A stretch of 48,935 nt of DNA from NCBI GenBank assembly GCA_944323925.1, contig CALUUI010000015.1, positions 1 to 48,935 on the forward strand, given 5' to 3'. This stretch comes from Candidatus Gastranaerophilales bacterium (GTDB lineage Bacteria; Cyanobacteriota; Vampirovibrionia; Gastranaerophilales; Gastranaerophilaceae). This document shows positions 7,894 through 17,000 of the stretch, piece by piece; position 1 is the first letter of the stretch; the number at the start of each line of letters is the position of its first letter. The translations under genes were made by a program, and so were the position numbers. Below the pieces are notes generated by a model that saw nothing but the letters and a program-made list of their open reading frames with translations, ran no database searches and had not been told where the DNA came from.

Positions 7894-8853
7894 CTATTGC
7901 ACTCCATACAAGCACTTTAACCATCTAACTTTCTCTATGGACTTTTCTACACAACATTTCAGCTCACTATCTTCTTTTATTTTTTGGACCAACTCGTTTA
8001 TTAACAAATAGGTTTCTTTATTACTGTCTCTGTATAATAAAATATTTACACCTGCTTTTATTGCTTTTAAAGATGCTTCCAACGCTGTGACGCCAGATAA
8101 TCCGCCCATATTCATATCATCCGAAATTATAACACCTCTAAATCCTACGCTATTTCTTAAATACTCAATTGCTTTTGAGCTGAGTGATGTAGGTATTCCA
8201 TATTCGCCAAAACATTTACAATTAAGATGACCTACCATTACCATTGATAATCCATCACCAACCGCAGCTTTAAATGGCAAAAGATGAATTCTTTCCATTT
8301 CATCTAACGATAAGTTTATTTCAGGTAATTCCTTATGGCTGTCTTTTTGGGCGTCACCGTGTCCAGGATAATGTTTTACACAAGAAATTATTCCGTGTTT
8401 CTTATAAACTTCATTTACAACTCGCATCCCTTTTATTACATCCTTAGGATTGTCACTAAATGCTCGTTCTCCTATTATCGGATTTAAGGGATTTGTATTA
8501 ACATCAATTACAGGTGCAAAATTTAGATTTATTCCAAAATTTAATAGTTCACGCGCTAACTCATTAGTTTGAGATTCTAAATAATCTATACCTTTCTCAT
8601 AAGCATACTTTGCAGATAATCTTTTAGGGTATATATTTTCTGTACGCTCCACCCGCCCCCCCTCTTGATCTATACTTAAAAAAGGAGGGATTTTCGCTAA
8701 CTGCTTTATCTTAAATATATCATCAATAAAACCCGATTCAGAAGTAATATCCTTTGAAAAAAATATCACTCCGCCTAGACCTTTTGATAATAGCTCTGGT
8801 AAATACTCCCCCGTTCCCGTTATAAATATTTGATATAAATCTTCTTCCTTCAT
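7894..8853 (-). CDS. nagZ: Beta-N-acetylhexosaminidase, GH3 (NagZ-type)
   Basis: Removes GlcNAc from muropeptide fragments during cell-wall recycling, or acts on related beta-glycosides. The 319 residues match the one-domain NagZ form. Visible are SIDQEGGRVERT (60-71), the KHYPGHGD block (160-167) with the D171/H173 acid-base dyad (DSH), and the nucleophile Asp245 in IISDDMNMGG. There is no signal peptide, so it is cytoplasmic as in NagZ. The ATG has no clear ribosome binding site, and a TATACT box ends 9 bases upstream, so the mRNA may be nearly leaderless. It heads the lipoprotein-lgt operon. No amidase or anhydro-muropeptide permease gene is nearby, so the exact substrate is inferred from the family. 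Confidence 0.85.
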   Translation of the reverse strand: MKEEDLYQIFITGTGEYLPELLSKGLGGVIFFSKDITSESGFIDDIFKIKQLAKIPPFLSIDQEGGRVERTENIYPKRLSAKYAYEKGIDYLESQTNELARELLNFGINLNFAPVIDVNTNPLNPIIGERAFSDNPKDVIKGMRVVNEVYKKHGIISCVKHYPGHGDAQKDSHKELPEINLSLDEMERIHLLPFKAAVGDGLSMVMVGHLNCKCFGEYGIPTSLSSKAIEYLRNSVGFRGVIISDDMNMGGLSGVTALEASLKAIKAGVNILLYRDSNKETYLLINELVQKIKEDSELKCCVEKSIEKVRWLKCLYGVQ

Positions 8854-8861
8854 AACTATAT

Positions 8862-8867
8862 AGTATA
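8862..8867 (-). promoter_or_regulatory. -10 box of the nagZ operon, near-leaderless
   Basis: TATACT on the minus strand ends 9 bases before the nagZ ATG (8853). A start 7 bases downstream would leave a leader of about 2 bases. TTGATT lies 15 bases upstream as a short-spaced -35. No Shine-Dalgarno sequence is present. Confidence 0.4.
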
Positions 8868-8952
8868 TTTACCGTTTTTAAAAATCAAATTTTTTATAAA
8901 ATTCTCTAAATAATCATATATTTAATTGAGGATTTTTTTCACATTTTGATAT

Positions 8953-8958
8953 TATAAT
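8953..8958 (+). promoter_or_regulatory. -10 box TATAAT before the secreted small protein
   Basis: Perfect TATAAT, 31 bases before the ATG at 8990, with GGTGAG as ribosome binding site just upstream of that ATG. The -35 is not obvious. This promoter is divergent from that of nagZ. Confidence 0.45.
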
Positions 8959-8989
8959 TAATTATGTAACGTCAGTTTTGGGTGAGTAT

Positions 8990-9448
8990 ATGAAAAAGTT
9001 TATTATATTAACATTAATCGGAGTAATATTTGCATCTATTTTTGCAATTGATGCTCAGGCCGCAAAAAAAGGTAAGGCTAAGTCAAAAATTTCTAAAGAA
9101 TTTCTTGAACAAACAGAAACAGAAATTGATAGACTAACAACAAAAATCTATGGGCGGGCACTACTCTCCCCACAAGACAATGAAAGCCTTATTACCATCA
9201 AAATTAAATTAGATAATCAAATGGTTCAAGGCAGTGCCCCAGAATTAGCTCCACTTTACTACAAAACCGGTAATATTCTTAAAATGCGAAACCTAAACAA
9301 AGATGCTATTGAATGTTACCAAACAGTATTGGAAAACTTTGCTGGAACAGCATTTGCTCCAAAAGCTAAATCTGCACTTCAAGAAATGGGTGTTGAGATT
9401 AAAGAACCTGAAAATATTGATGAAAACCTCTCTGATAAAATTCAATAG
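8990..9448 (+). CDS. Secreted TPR-like small protein
   Basis: A 152-residue protein from the ATG that follows GGTGAG; an upstream in-frame TTG is less likely. Residues 1-24 form a Sec signal (KK, a hydrophobic core, then AQA-A) for export. The mature part starts with a basic AKKGKAKSK stretch. Residues about 85-130 resemble two TPR helices (APLYYKTGNILKMRNLNKDA, ECYQTVLENFAGTAFAPKAKSAL), similar to the YbgF/BamD type of periplasmic TPR protein. The length is too short for either of those. It probably acts as a periplasmic adaptor, with no known partner. A single-gene unit is likely. Confidence 0.65.
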   Translation: MKKFIILTLIGVIFASIFAIDAQAAKKGKAKSKISKEFLEQTETEIDRLTTKIYGRALLSPQDNESLITIKIKLDNQMVQGSAPELAPLYYKTGNILKMRNLNKDAIECYQTVLENFAGTAFAPKAKSALQEMGVEIKEPENIDENLSDKIQ

Positions 9449-9586
9449 TAATATGGATAATACCGTTTCACCCAGTTTAACTATAATAAAATCAACTATT
9501 TAGAGGAGTCTAAATTCCCTAGACGGCTAGTAGTCATTTATTAAAAATAATTTTACATTATTATTGTAGGAAACAGGGAGAATTTA

Positions 9587-9790
9587 ATGAATCTTAAGGT
9601 CAGCGATTATATGAGTCCAGGCTTTGCTGAGTCAGAAATAACAGTCTATCCACAAAACGATATTGTCGAAATTGCTAATATTATGTTCGATACAAATACT
9701 AAGTTAGTTAAAGTCGCTCTTAGCCCTTGGAATAAAAAGTGTATAGGCTTTTTAGATTTTAATAAAATAAAAGAATTTGCTATTCAGTAA
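9587..9790 (+). CDS. Single CBS-like domain protein, small
   Basis: A 67-residue protein. The sequence VSDYMSPGFAESEITVYPQ, then the helix DIVEIANIMFDTN, a strand TKLVKVALS and GFLDFNKIKEFAI follow the order of one CBS motif (M-t near the start, helix, two strands, then the second helix). Proteins normally carry CBS motifs in pairs, so this would act as a homodimer or with a partner. Ligands in the family are adenine nucleotides; none can be inferred here. The ribosome binding site is GGGAG. A TATAAT-like box and a short GTCTA/TAGAC hairpin precede it in the 138-base gap. Confidence 0.5.
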   Translation: MNLKVSDYMSPGFAESEITVYPQNDIVEIANIMFDTNTKLVKVALSPWNKKCIGFLDFNKIKEFAIQ

Positions 9791-9940
9791 AAGACTTATA
9801 ACACAGATAAAATAAGGCTCTAAGTTAAGATTTTATGTAAATTTTTGTAAAAAATTTTACTAAAAATAACAAAATAATATATTTAGAGGTTTTCAAACAA
9901 TATCAAAAAGTATAAACTTAAATCAGAGGATATTCAAACG

Positions 9941-9955
9941 GGTTTATACTAAATT
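9941..9955 (+). promoter_or_regulatory. Extended -10 promoter element shared with 1365-1379
   Basis: GGTTTATACTAAATT, identical over 15 bases to the element before the GT5-like gene. TATACT (9945-9950) lies 21 bases before the ATG at 9972. GTGAGG follows as ribosome binding site. Confidence 0.45.
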
Positions 9956-9971
9956 GTGAGGTTGTTTTTAT

Positions 9972-10415
9972 ATGGTAGATAATAGGTCAGCAGGATTTTT
10001 CGGCATCGGAGGCGCATTCAACTTTAAAAGCGGCGATATATCCGGTACTGCGGCTAAAACTAATGATGAAAAATACGGACCTGGAACAGAATATGGTGTT
10101 ATTAATCGTGGAGAAGGTGAAGATGAGCAAAACTATCAAGAGCCTTACACTGACCGAAGCGCCCAATTAAAAGCAACTCTTAACTCTCTTGCAATGATGA
10201 ATGTCGCTGCTGTTATTAATGCTAAAAAACCCAAGAAAAATGATAAAATGAATTTTAAAGACTTAGAAGACGAAACCGAAAAAATTATTGAAGAGAATTC
10301 TAAACAACAGCAGAATTCTAATAATAACTCTCAACAAGAGCTGTTGGAAGATGATGAACAGGATATTAATTTATTCCCTGAAGATTCTGAAAATGATTTG
10401 GAAGAAGAACTCTAA
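9972..10415 (+). CDS. Acidic-tailed orphan protein
   Basis: A 147-residue protein that I do not recognise. The start is glycine and phenylalanine rich (AGFFGIGGAFNFKSGD), again with an NFK-type motif. The middle has a hydrophobic helix-like stretch (LKATLNSLAMMNVAAVINAKK, just over one helix long). The last 45 residues are Q, N, E and D rich and end in a very acidic tail, probably disordered. It has no signal peptide. It lies between a CBS-like gene and the secreted GH13 gene, each with its own upstream region. Its promoter shares a 15-base element with the GT5-like gene, which may point to co-expression. Confidence 0.5.
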   Translation: MVDNRSAGFFGIGGAFNFKSGDISGTAAKTNDEKYGPGTEYGVINRGEGEDEQNYQEPYTDRSAQLKATLNSLAMMNVAAVINAKKPKKNDKMNFKDLEDETEKIIEENSKQQQNSNNNSQQELLEDDEQDINLFPEDSENDLEEEL

Positions 10416-10507
10416 AATATAATAAACTATAATATTGTTAAAAATCTTTAAATAAATATGAAAACCCAAATTGTTTATATTAAAATGACAATCGGAGGTT
10501 TTCTTTT

Positions 10508-12592
10508 ATGAGAAAAAAATTATTAACACTAGCTCTACTAACCAGCATAGTTTTTGGATATACGAGCATACCTGCATCAGCTATTAAAATCGCAAATAAT
10601 TCTCATATAATAAAAGAAAACAGTAATCCAATAACTGGTGAGGAACAAAGTGCTACCCCTCAATTGATTTCTAAAAAAACAGAAAAAGAACTAAAAGCCG
10701 CTATTACTAAAGTTTATGGTTTAGAACAAACCGATGAAATTTACAATAAAATTTTACAAATTGCTTCTAATGCAAGAAATAAACGTTCAAACGAACTTAA
10801 AATTCAAGACAAAACAAGGACCTCTGACTGGTACAAAGACGAAATAATTTATATGTTTTATACCGACCGGTTTGGAGTAACCTCACCTGACAAACCTAAT
10901 CAATTCAAAGATACCGAAAAAATGCTTGACTATCTTGAAGATTTAGGCGTAACAACTTTATACATTTTGCCGTTTGCTGAATCACCAATGTCAGATGCAG
11001 GATTTGATATTAATGACCCCGATAATGTAAGGGAAGACTTAGGCGGGATGAAACAATTTGAAGAATTTGTTAAAACTGCAAAATCTAAAGGGTTTAAAAT
11101 CAAAGCTGACCTAATTTATAACCATTTTTCTGATAAACACGAATGGTTTCAACAAGCGCTTAAAGGTGACTTAGACAAAATAAACTATTTTGTTGTTAAA
11201 GAAGAAATGCCGGCTTACAAAAAATACAATGATGAGAAAAAGGGTGTAATTGTTGAATATACAGAAGCAAATGGAAAAATATCAAAACGCAGACTAATTT
11301 TCCCTGATACTACTGAAAACCATTACAGAAAAGTCAAAATAAAAGGTAAAGATTATTATTTTTATCATACCTTTTACCCCTTCCAACTTGATATTAACTG
11401 GTATAATCCTGAAGTTTTATACTACTGCCTTGAAACCTTAAGTAATTGGGCAAACAGAGGAGTAGATATATTCCGAATGGATGCTGTTCCATATTTTATA
11501 AAAGAAGACGGAACAGATGCAGAGAATAATCCACTAACACACCAAATATTAAAAATATTAAGCATTTATTTACAAATAACAGCGCCAAGCTCTGTAATGA
11601 TAGCAGAGGCTTGCCAAACTCCTAAAGACATTCTTCCATATTTTGGAACAGAAAGAAAAACAACCGCTTTTGTTGATAATACTCAACTGGATTTCAAACG
11701 TTCGGATGAATTTCAATTAGCATATCATTTTCCGTATATGCCTGCTCTTTGGGCAACTATTATAACAGAAGACAGTAAACACTTTGTCGAAGCAAATAAA
11801 AATACACCTCAAATCCCTCAGTCTTGTTCTTGGGCAATATTTTTAAGACTGCATGATGAATTAACATTAGAAATGATTGCTCCTGAAACTCGTGAAATAA
11901 TTTATAATTCACTGGTAAGAAAAGGTGCAGGATTTAGAGAGGGGCTTGGTGTAAGCGGCAGAATGGCAGACTTCTTAGACTATAATCCTGATAGAATTTC
12001 GATGGCTTTTTCTTTACTACTATCTTTACCTGGGACTCCTGTAATATATTACGGTGATGAAGTCGGAGCGAAAAATGATTTAGAATTTGCACAAGAATTT
12101 GCTAAACAAAGAGAATATATTCAGAAAAAAAATAAAATAAAACTCCTTAGTTATTTTGACAGTAGAGATATACATAGAGGAATAATTCCTCAAAAACTTT
12201 TCTATGGATCACTCAAAAATTGGTATACTCAAAATAGCAAAATCTACAATAATGTCAAATCTATGATTGCTATAAGATCTCAACTTCCGGCGCTCAGCAG
12301 AGGGAATTTCACGCTACTTAAAACAAAGAACAAAGAAATATTTGCATATACAAGAAATGATAAAACTCATCAAATTCTTGTTGTTAACAATTTATCTAAC
12401 AAAAAAATCATTGCAGAAGTTGATTTACCTGTTAATACTGTTATTAAAAAAGGAAGAAAAACTATATTGTATAAAGACTTACTAAACAATCGAAGATATC
12501 GAGCAGACGTAAGCATAACAAACAGAAAATTGTACATTCCGCTTCAACCATACGGATTTTTATGGCTAGGCACTGAAAATGAAGTTTTGTAA
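10508..12592 (+). CDS. Secreted GH13 alpha-glucan enzyme, trehalose-synthase-like
   Basis: A 694-residue protein with a Sec signal (1-25, cleaved after PASA). GH13 regions are intact: DLIYNH (201-206), nucleophile Asp325 in FRMDAV, acid-base Glu367 in MIAEACQ, and Asp450 in FLRLHDELTLE, followed by LLSLPGTPVIYYGDE. The HDELTLE block and the PGTPVIYYGDE line resemble trehalose synthase/amylosucrase rather than ordinary amylase, but those are normally cytoplasmic. Residues 26-105 precede the barrel and match no domain I know. A beta-rich C-domain closes it. It probably hydrolyses or rearranges alpha-1,4 glucans outside the inner membrane. The ribosome binding site is GGAGG. Exact activity is not decidable from sequence reading alone. 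Confidence 0.85.
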   Translation: MRKKLLTLALLTSIVFGYTSIPASAIKIANNSHIIKENSNPITGEEQSATPQLISKKTEKELKAAITKVYGLEQTDEIYNKILQIASNARNKRSNELKIQDKTRTSDWYKDEIIYMFYTDRFGVTSPDKPNQFKDTEKMLDYLEDLGVTTLYILPFAESPMSDAGFDINDPDNVREDLGGMKQFEEFVKTAKSKGFKIKADLIYNHFSDKHEWFQQALKGDLDKINYFVVKEEMPAYKKYNDEKKGVIVEYTEANGKISKRRLIFPDTTENHYRKVKIKGKDYYFYHTFYPFQLDINWYNPEVLYYCLETLSNWANRGVDIFRMDAVPYFIKEDGTDAENNPLTHQILKILSIYLQITAPSSVMIAEACQTPKDILPYFGTERKTTAFVDNTQLDFKRSDEFQLAYHFPYMPALWATIITEDSKHFVEANKNTPQIPQSCSWAIFLRLHDELTLEMIAPETREIIYNSLVRKGAGFREGLGVSGRMADFLDYNPDRISMAFSLLLSLPGTPVIYYGDEVGAKNDLEFAQEFAKQREYIQKKNKIKLLSYFDSRDIHRGIIPQKLFYGSLKNWYTQNSKIYNNVKSMIAIRSQLPALSRGNFTLLKTKNKEIFAYTRNDKTHQILVVNNLSNKKIIAEVDLPVNTVIKKGRKTILYKDLLNNRRYRADVSITNRKLYIPLQPYGFLWLGTENEVL

Positions 12593-12670
12593 AGTTTAAT
12601 TTTCAATATAGCAATTTATATTTTTATACGTTTTATATTAAATGCTAAATAAAACATATAGGAGAAATGT

Positions 12671-13138
12671 ATGAAAGTTCCAAGTATAAAAGGCTCAATA
12701 AAAAATATAGCTGAAAAAGTAAAAACAATAAAATATGAAAAGCATCAAAAGGAAGTAGAAGATTTAGTAAGAATTTATCCAGAAAAAGCCGCTGAAACTG
12801 ATGCTTTTAGGCAAATATACGGAGCAAGAGAGGTTTTAGCAAACTATGCCAAAGCTAATGATATTAATATGTCATTTATCGCATATTCTCCCAAAGGAAA
12901 TGCCCAAAACATTGTTGTAAGTGTATATGGTAAGAATACTTTACCATTAAACCAAAAGGTTAGCTTAGACACCTCAGTTGTTTACCCAAAAGAAAAATAT
13001 ACAGAAAGAATGCTTGAAAATAGAGAAGATGGATTAAACTACATTGTGCGAAGCAAAAATACAACCGAAGACACTTTTTTAAGACATATTTATCGCACCG
13101 TAGAAGAACTAACAAAAGGCATAAAAAATAAACAATAA
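12671..13138 (+). CDS. Conserved-looking cytoplasmic protein, unknown
   Basis: A 155-residue protein that I do not recognise. It starts basic and helical (1-35), has an alpha/beta middle (INMSFIAYSPKGNAQNIVVSVYGKN) and ends in a basic helix. There is no signal peptide or membrane span. AGGAG stands 8 bases before the ATG, and an intrinsic terminator follows the stop at once. It is likely a single-gene unit. Nothing around it hints at a function beyond closeness to the secreted GH13 gene. Confidence 0.55.
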   Translation: MKVPSIKGSIKNIAEKVKTIKYEKHQKEVEDLVRIYPEKAAETDAFRQIYGAREVLANYAKANDINMSFIAYSPKGNAQNIVVSVYGKNTLPLNQKVSLDTSVVYPKEKYTERMLENREDGLNYIVRSKNTTEDTFLRHIYRTVEELTKGIKNKQ

Positions 13139-13143
13139 AATAC

Positions 13144-13173
13144 AAAAGCCGGTAACTAAAAGCCGGCTTTTTA
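13144..13173 (+). terminator. Intrinsic terminator
   Basis: AAAAGCCGG (13144-13152) pairs with CCGGCTTTT (13163-13171) around a 10-base loop and ends in a T-run, directly after the stop at 13138. Confidence 0.85.
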
Positions 13174-13181
13174 ATTTATGA

Positions 13182-13187
13182 TATAAT
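13182..13187 (+). promoter_or_regulatory. -10 box TATAAT for the PHP phosphatase gene
   Basis: A perfect TATAAT, 23 bases before the ATG at 13211, placed right after the upstream terminator. AGAGAAG serves as ribosome binding site. Confidence 0.5.
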
Positions 13188-13210
13188 TAAAACGAGAAAA
13201 GAGAAGTAAA

Positions 13211-13996
13211 ATGTTTGCAAATTATCATGCACATACCTCATTTAGTGATGATTGCTCCATGTTAATGGAGGATTGTTTAAAATCAGCTATTAATAAAGGA
13301 CTTGAAGAAATTTGTTTTACAGAGCATATTGATATCGGAGTATACAGTATGCATGATTGTGATTGTAAATCATACTATTCTGAATATAAAAGGTTAAAAA
13401 ATTTATATGGTAATAAAATAAATATCAAGTTTGGGATGGAATTTGGTATGCAATCCCACACTATTAAGCAATACGAAAGAATATTTAAAGAATATCCATT
13501 TGATTTTATAATATTATCAATGCACCAAATAAATAATTTAGAATTCTGGTCACAATCTTTTCAAAGAGGAAAAAGCCAAAAACAGTATATTGAAGAATAT
13601 TATGATGAATTATATAAAATCGTGACAAATTATAATAATTACAGTGTACTGGGTCACATGGATGTAACAAGAAGATATGACAAAAATGGAGCATATCCTT
13701 TCGAATTAATAAAAGATAAAATTGAAGAAATTTTGAAAATAGTAATAGCCTCAGGAAAAGGTATTGAAGTAAATACCTCTTGTTACAGATACAACATAGG
13801 TGACTTAACCCCATCTAAAGATATAATAAAATTATACAAAGTCCTAGGGGGAGAAATAATAACAATAGGAGCAGATTCCCATCATCCAGAACACGTTTGT
13901 TACAAAATCAAAGAAACAGAGGCAACATTAAAAGAACTTGGATTTAATTATATATGTACACTTGACAAGATGATACCACAGTTTCACAAAATATAA
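13211..13996 (+). CDS. PHP-family phosphatase, histidinol-phosphatase-like
   Basis: PHP-fold metal-dependent phosphoesterases bind up to three metals with His and Asp clusters. All main motifs are present: HAHTSFSDD at the start, TEHID, GMEFGM (the Glu), the SMHQ histidine, GHMDVTRRY, and GADSHHPEHV near the end. The 261-residue length matches the HisJ/HisK type of histidinol-phosphatase, which acts in histidine synthesis. No other his gene is present, so the substrate could be another small phosphate ester. Transcription ends at the terminator 13996-14027. Confidence 0.8.
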   Translation: MFANYHAHTSFSDDCSMLMEDCLKSAINKGLEEICFTEHIDIGVYSMHDCDCKSYYSEYKRLKNLYGNKINIKFGMEFGMQSHTIKQYERIFKEYPFDFIILSMHQINNLEFWSQSFQRGKSQKQYIEEYYDELYKIVTNYNNYSVLGHMDVTRRYDKNGAYPFELIKDKIEEILKIVIASGKGIEVNTSCYRYNIGDLTPSKDIIKLYKVLGGEIITIGADSHHPEHVCYKIKETEATLKELGFNYICTLDKMIPQFHKI

Positions 13997-14027
13997 AAAG
14001 ACCGATTTTATTCAAAATCGGTCTTTT
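13996..14027. terminator. Bidirectional intrinsic terminator
   Basis: A perfect 14-base stem AAAAGACCGATTTT with its complement (13996-14009 and 14014-14027) and loop ATTC. It separates the convergent PHP phosphatase and autotransporter genes and gives a U-tract on both strands. Confidence 0.9.
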
Positions 14028-14043
14028 ATAATCATATCTGAAA

Positions 14044-17000
14044 TTATAATTTATATTGGAATCCGCCCATAAATCCTATACCAGTCCTGCCGCCATTACG
14101 TATAGTAAATTGACAGAAACCAGATAATCTTTCTTTGAAGCTCTTAACAACACCTAAACCATATTCAAAGTAAGGGTGTTTCATTCTAACATCATCCAAT
14201 GTAACTTTCCCAGCAGTACCATCTACACCGCCCATGATATTGAATACCATTTGAGCCGTACCGTAAATACTGAAGGTCTTTTTATTCCAAATTAAGTTAA
14301 CCCCCGGAGCAACGTTAATACCGTTAAGATAACCAGAAGTCATACTCAAATTTCCACCAAACGCGGAATTATAGCTTTGGTTTCCAAAAATATTATAAGC
14401 TACTAAAGCAGTTGGTTGTAAGATGAAATCTTTTGGTAAATGGATATTATAAGCAGATTTAGATGCAACCCCTGCAAACCAGTTACCTGTAGTATCGGAA
14501 CCAGAACCATAACCCATGTTTCTAACATTCATCTCATTTGAGTAACCACCACCATAAGCTAATAATGAAGTAAAGAAGTTACCTTTATAAGCCGTGGCCA
14601 TAGCACCGATTTGACCACCATTTTGGTACATACTTACAAAATCGTAATTTTGGTGTCCACCATTATAAGCCATATATGCAGTTGGGATTAACTTCCATCC
14701 GTCTTTTAGTTTAACAACAGGCAAATCCGCACCGATTACTGCCCCATAAGCTGTATTATCAACATGCAGCCCTTTTGTCATAGAAATATTTTCTATGTTT
14801 CCATAAGCCTTAAACCAAACACCACCATCTTTTTTACTGTATTGGTATGGAGCAAATAATGGATTTGAAGCAGCAAATCTATTTACGACTTCATCATCGT
14901 TTGGTCCTAGTTGACCAGAAATAATCGCTGCGTGATCAAATATTATATTATTAAATGCAAGTTGGTTCGCATATTGAGCAACTGTTGCAACTTGCGCTCT
15001 GTACATTTGAGGATTAACTTTTTGTAAAGTACCTGTTATGGCACTTCCTCCGTTTGCTCCAGCAGTTACTAAATATTGACCTATTGCAGTATTTGCAATA
15101 AATTGGCTTTCTCCAAGATTTGCTACACCTGTTCCTCCTTGAGATATTAATTGTGAACCGTCAAGATTAAAGGTATAATCATCAGGAGAGGTTATAAAAT
15201 TAATTCCGGAAATAATAATACTGCTATCGCCACTACTTGCAAAATTATTTGTTATGATTTGATCCATAGCATCATTACTTCTTGGATCATAATCAAAACT
15301 CATATTAACATCACCGTTAAGAACCGTATTTTCTGTAACGATAGAATTAATTCCACCATCTAACATATTAATAGTAGGAACCGAGCCACCAGATACAGAT
15401 TGTCCGATTGTCAATGTATCATTAACGGTCATATTAGTGAAGTTATTTAATACCCCATCATTAAGTGTTAAATTATTAACATTTGTTGTTTTGCCATTCA
15501 ATGTTAGTGTTGAATTTTCTCCGGAGATATTTACGTCATTTGTACTTGTCAAATCACCGTTAATAACAGCTATTGAACCATCTTTAATATCGAATTGACC
15601 AGATAAAGACGCATCTCCTTTAACATTTAATTCTGATTCATATTCCAAAGTGAGAGGACCACCAGCAACTAAATCATCTAATACATATAACTCAGATGCG
15701 AGCAGATTTGTTTGCCCCTCAACATCCAAGCTGCCATCAACAGCCAACAAGCTATTTAAAATATAAAGATTACCTTTATCACCACTTCCATTGATTGAAG
15801 TATCAGAAGATACATGCATTATTGCATTTACGACACTTAGATTGCTAAAATCAAGAACTGAATCCTCGACATATGCTAAATTCAATCCGCCACCATTAAC
15901 ACTTATTGAGCCGTGATAATCTTTCATTGTAGAATTGATTACTAATGCGCCATCCCCTGTTTTATTCAAACTTGCTGTATTATCAACAGATGAAATAATC
16001 GGGTTGTAATCAATGTCAGTATTATTATCAAAGTTCAAAACAGCATCTACACCAACACTGATTGCTGAGTCTTGTTGAATATACGCATTATCTTTATACG
16101 TTAAAGAAGTACCTTCATTCAAGATAATATTTCCAGCCTCAATACCTGAGCCGTTTCCAAGCGTTAAATGAGTTACACCTGTGTCAGGAGTAGCACCAAG
16201 AGTGAAAGTACTGTCATCACCTGAATCAATAATTGTATTATTAAACAAACCTAATCCTGCATCTGTTATTTGAATTGATTGTTCTGTACTATCAGGATTA
16301 ACATAAGTTAAATTTCCATCATTAATGATATCTTCAGAAATAATAGTCTTACCTTCAAACTCATCCAAGCCTTCATCACCTTTAATAGGGTTATAAATAT
16401 TAACCGTACCATAAGTATTATTTACAGAGTCTGTTGTTACATTTAATGTTCCATCTAAGATTGCACCTTCTTGTAGGTTAACAGTTCCTTCTTCTACGGT
16501 TGTAGCGGTAAGAATTGCTCCCTGTTGAGCAGTTAAAGAACCACCGCTTATTAAATTTGTTCCATTAAAGAATTTTGAACCATCAGTTAGAATTACATTT
16601 CCCATATTTTGGGTATAACTACCGGTAAACCCACTGTTATCAGAATTAATAGTTATAGTACCAACCCCCTTATGAACATCCTCAGTTGTGCCGTCCGGCT
16701 GTTGAACTTTATCAATAATTTCGTCAACTAAAACAGAACCTGTACCTGTAATTTCATTTTTAACATCAATTATAAGATTACTACCTGCGTTGGGTGAAAG
16801 TTTCAATGTAGAACCATCTGTAACAATCACACCGCTGCTTGTAGTTGCATTATTACTCAATGTTAAAGTAACATCCTTGGAATCTGAGCCGATAGCAAGC
16901 GCTAAATCAGGATTTTCACCTGAGATATCAGCATCTTTTACAATTATATTTTGAGTAAGTTCATTTCCTGTAACATTTACATCAGTACCATCCATAACAA

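Noticed and set aside
9505-9535. Hairpin GTCTA/TAGAC before the CBS-like gene as terminator or riboswitch
   Set aside because: The stem is only five bases, there is no T-run, and no known leader motif is visible.
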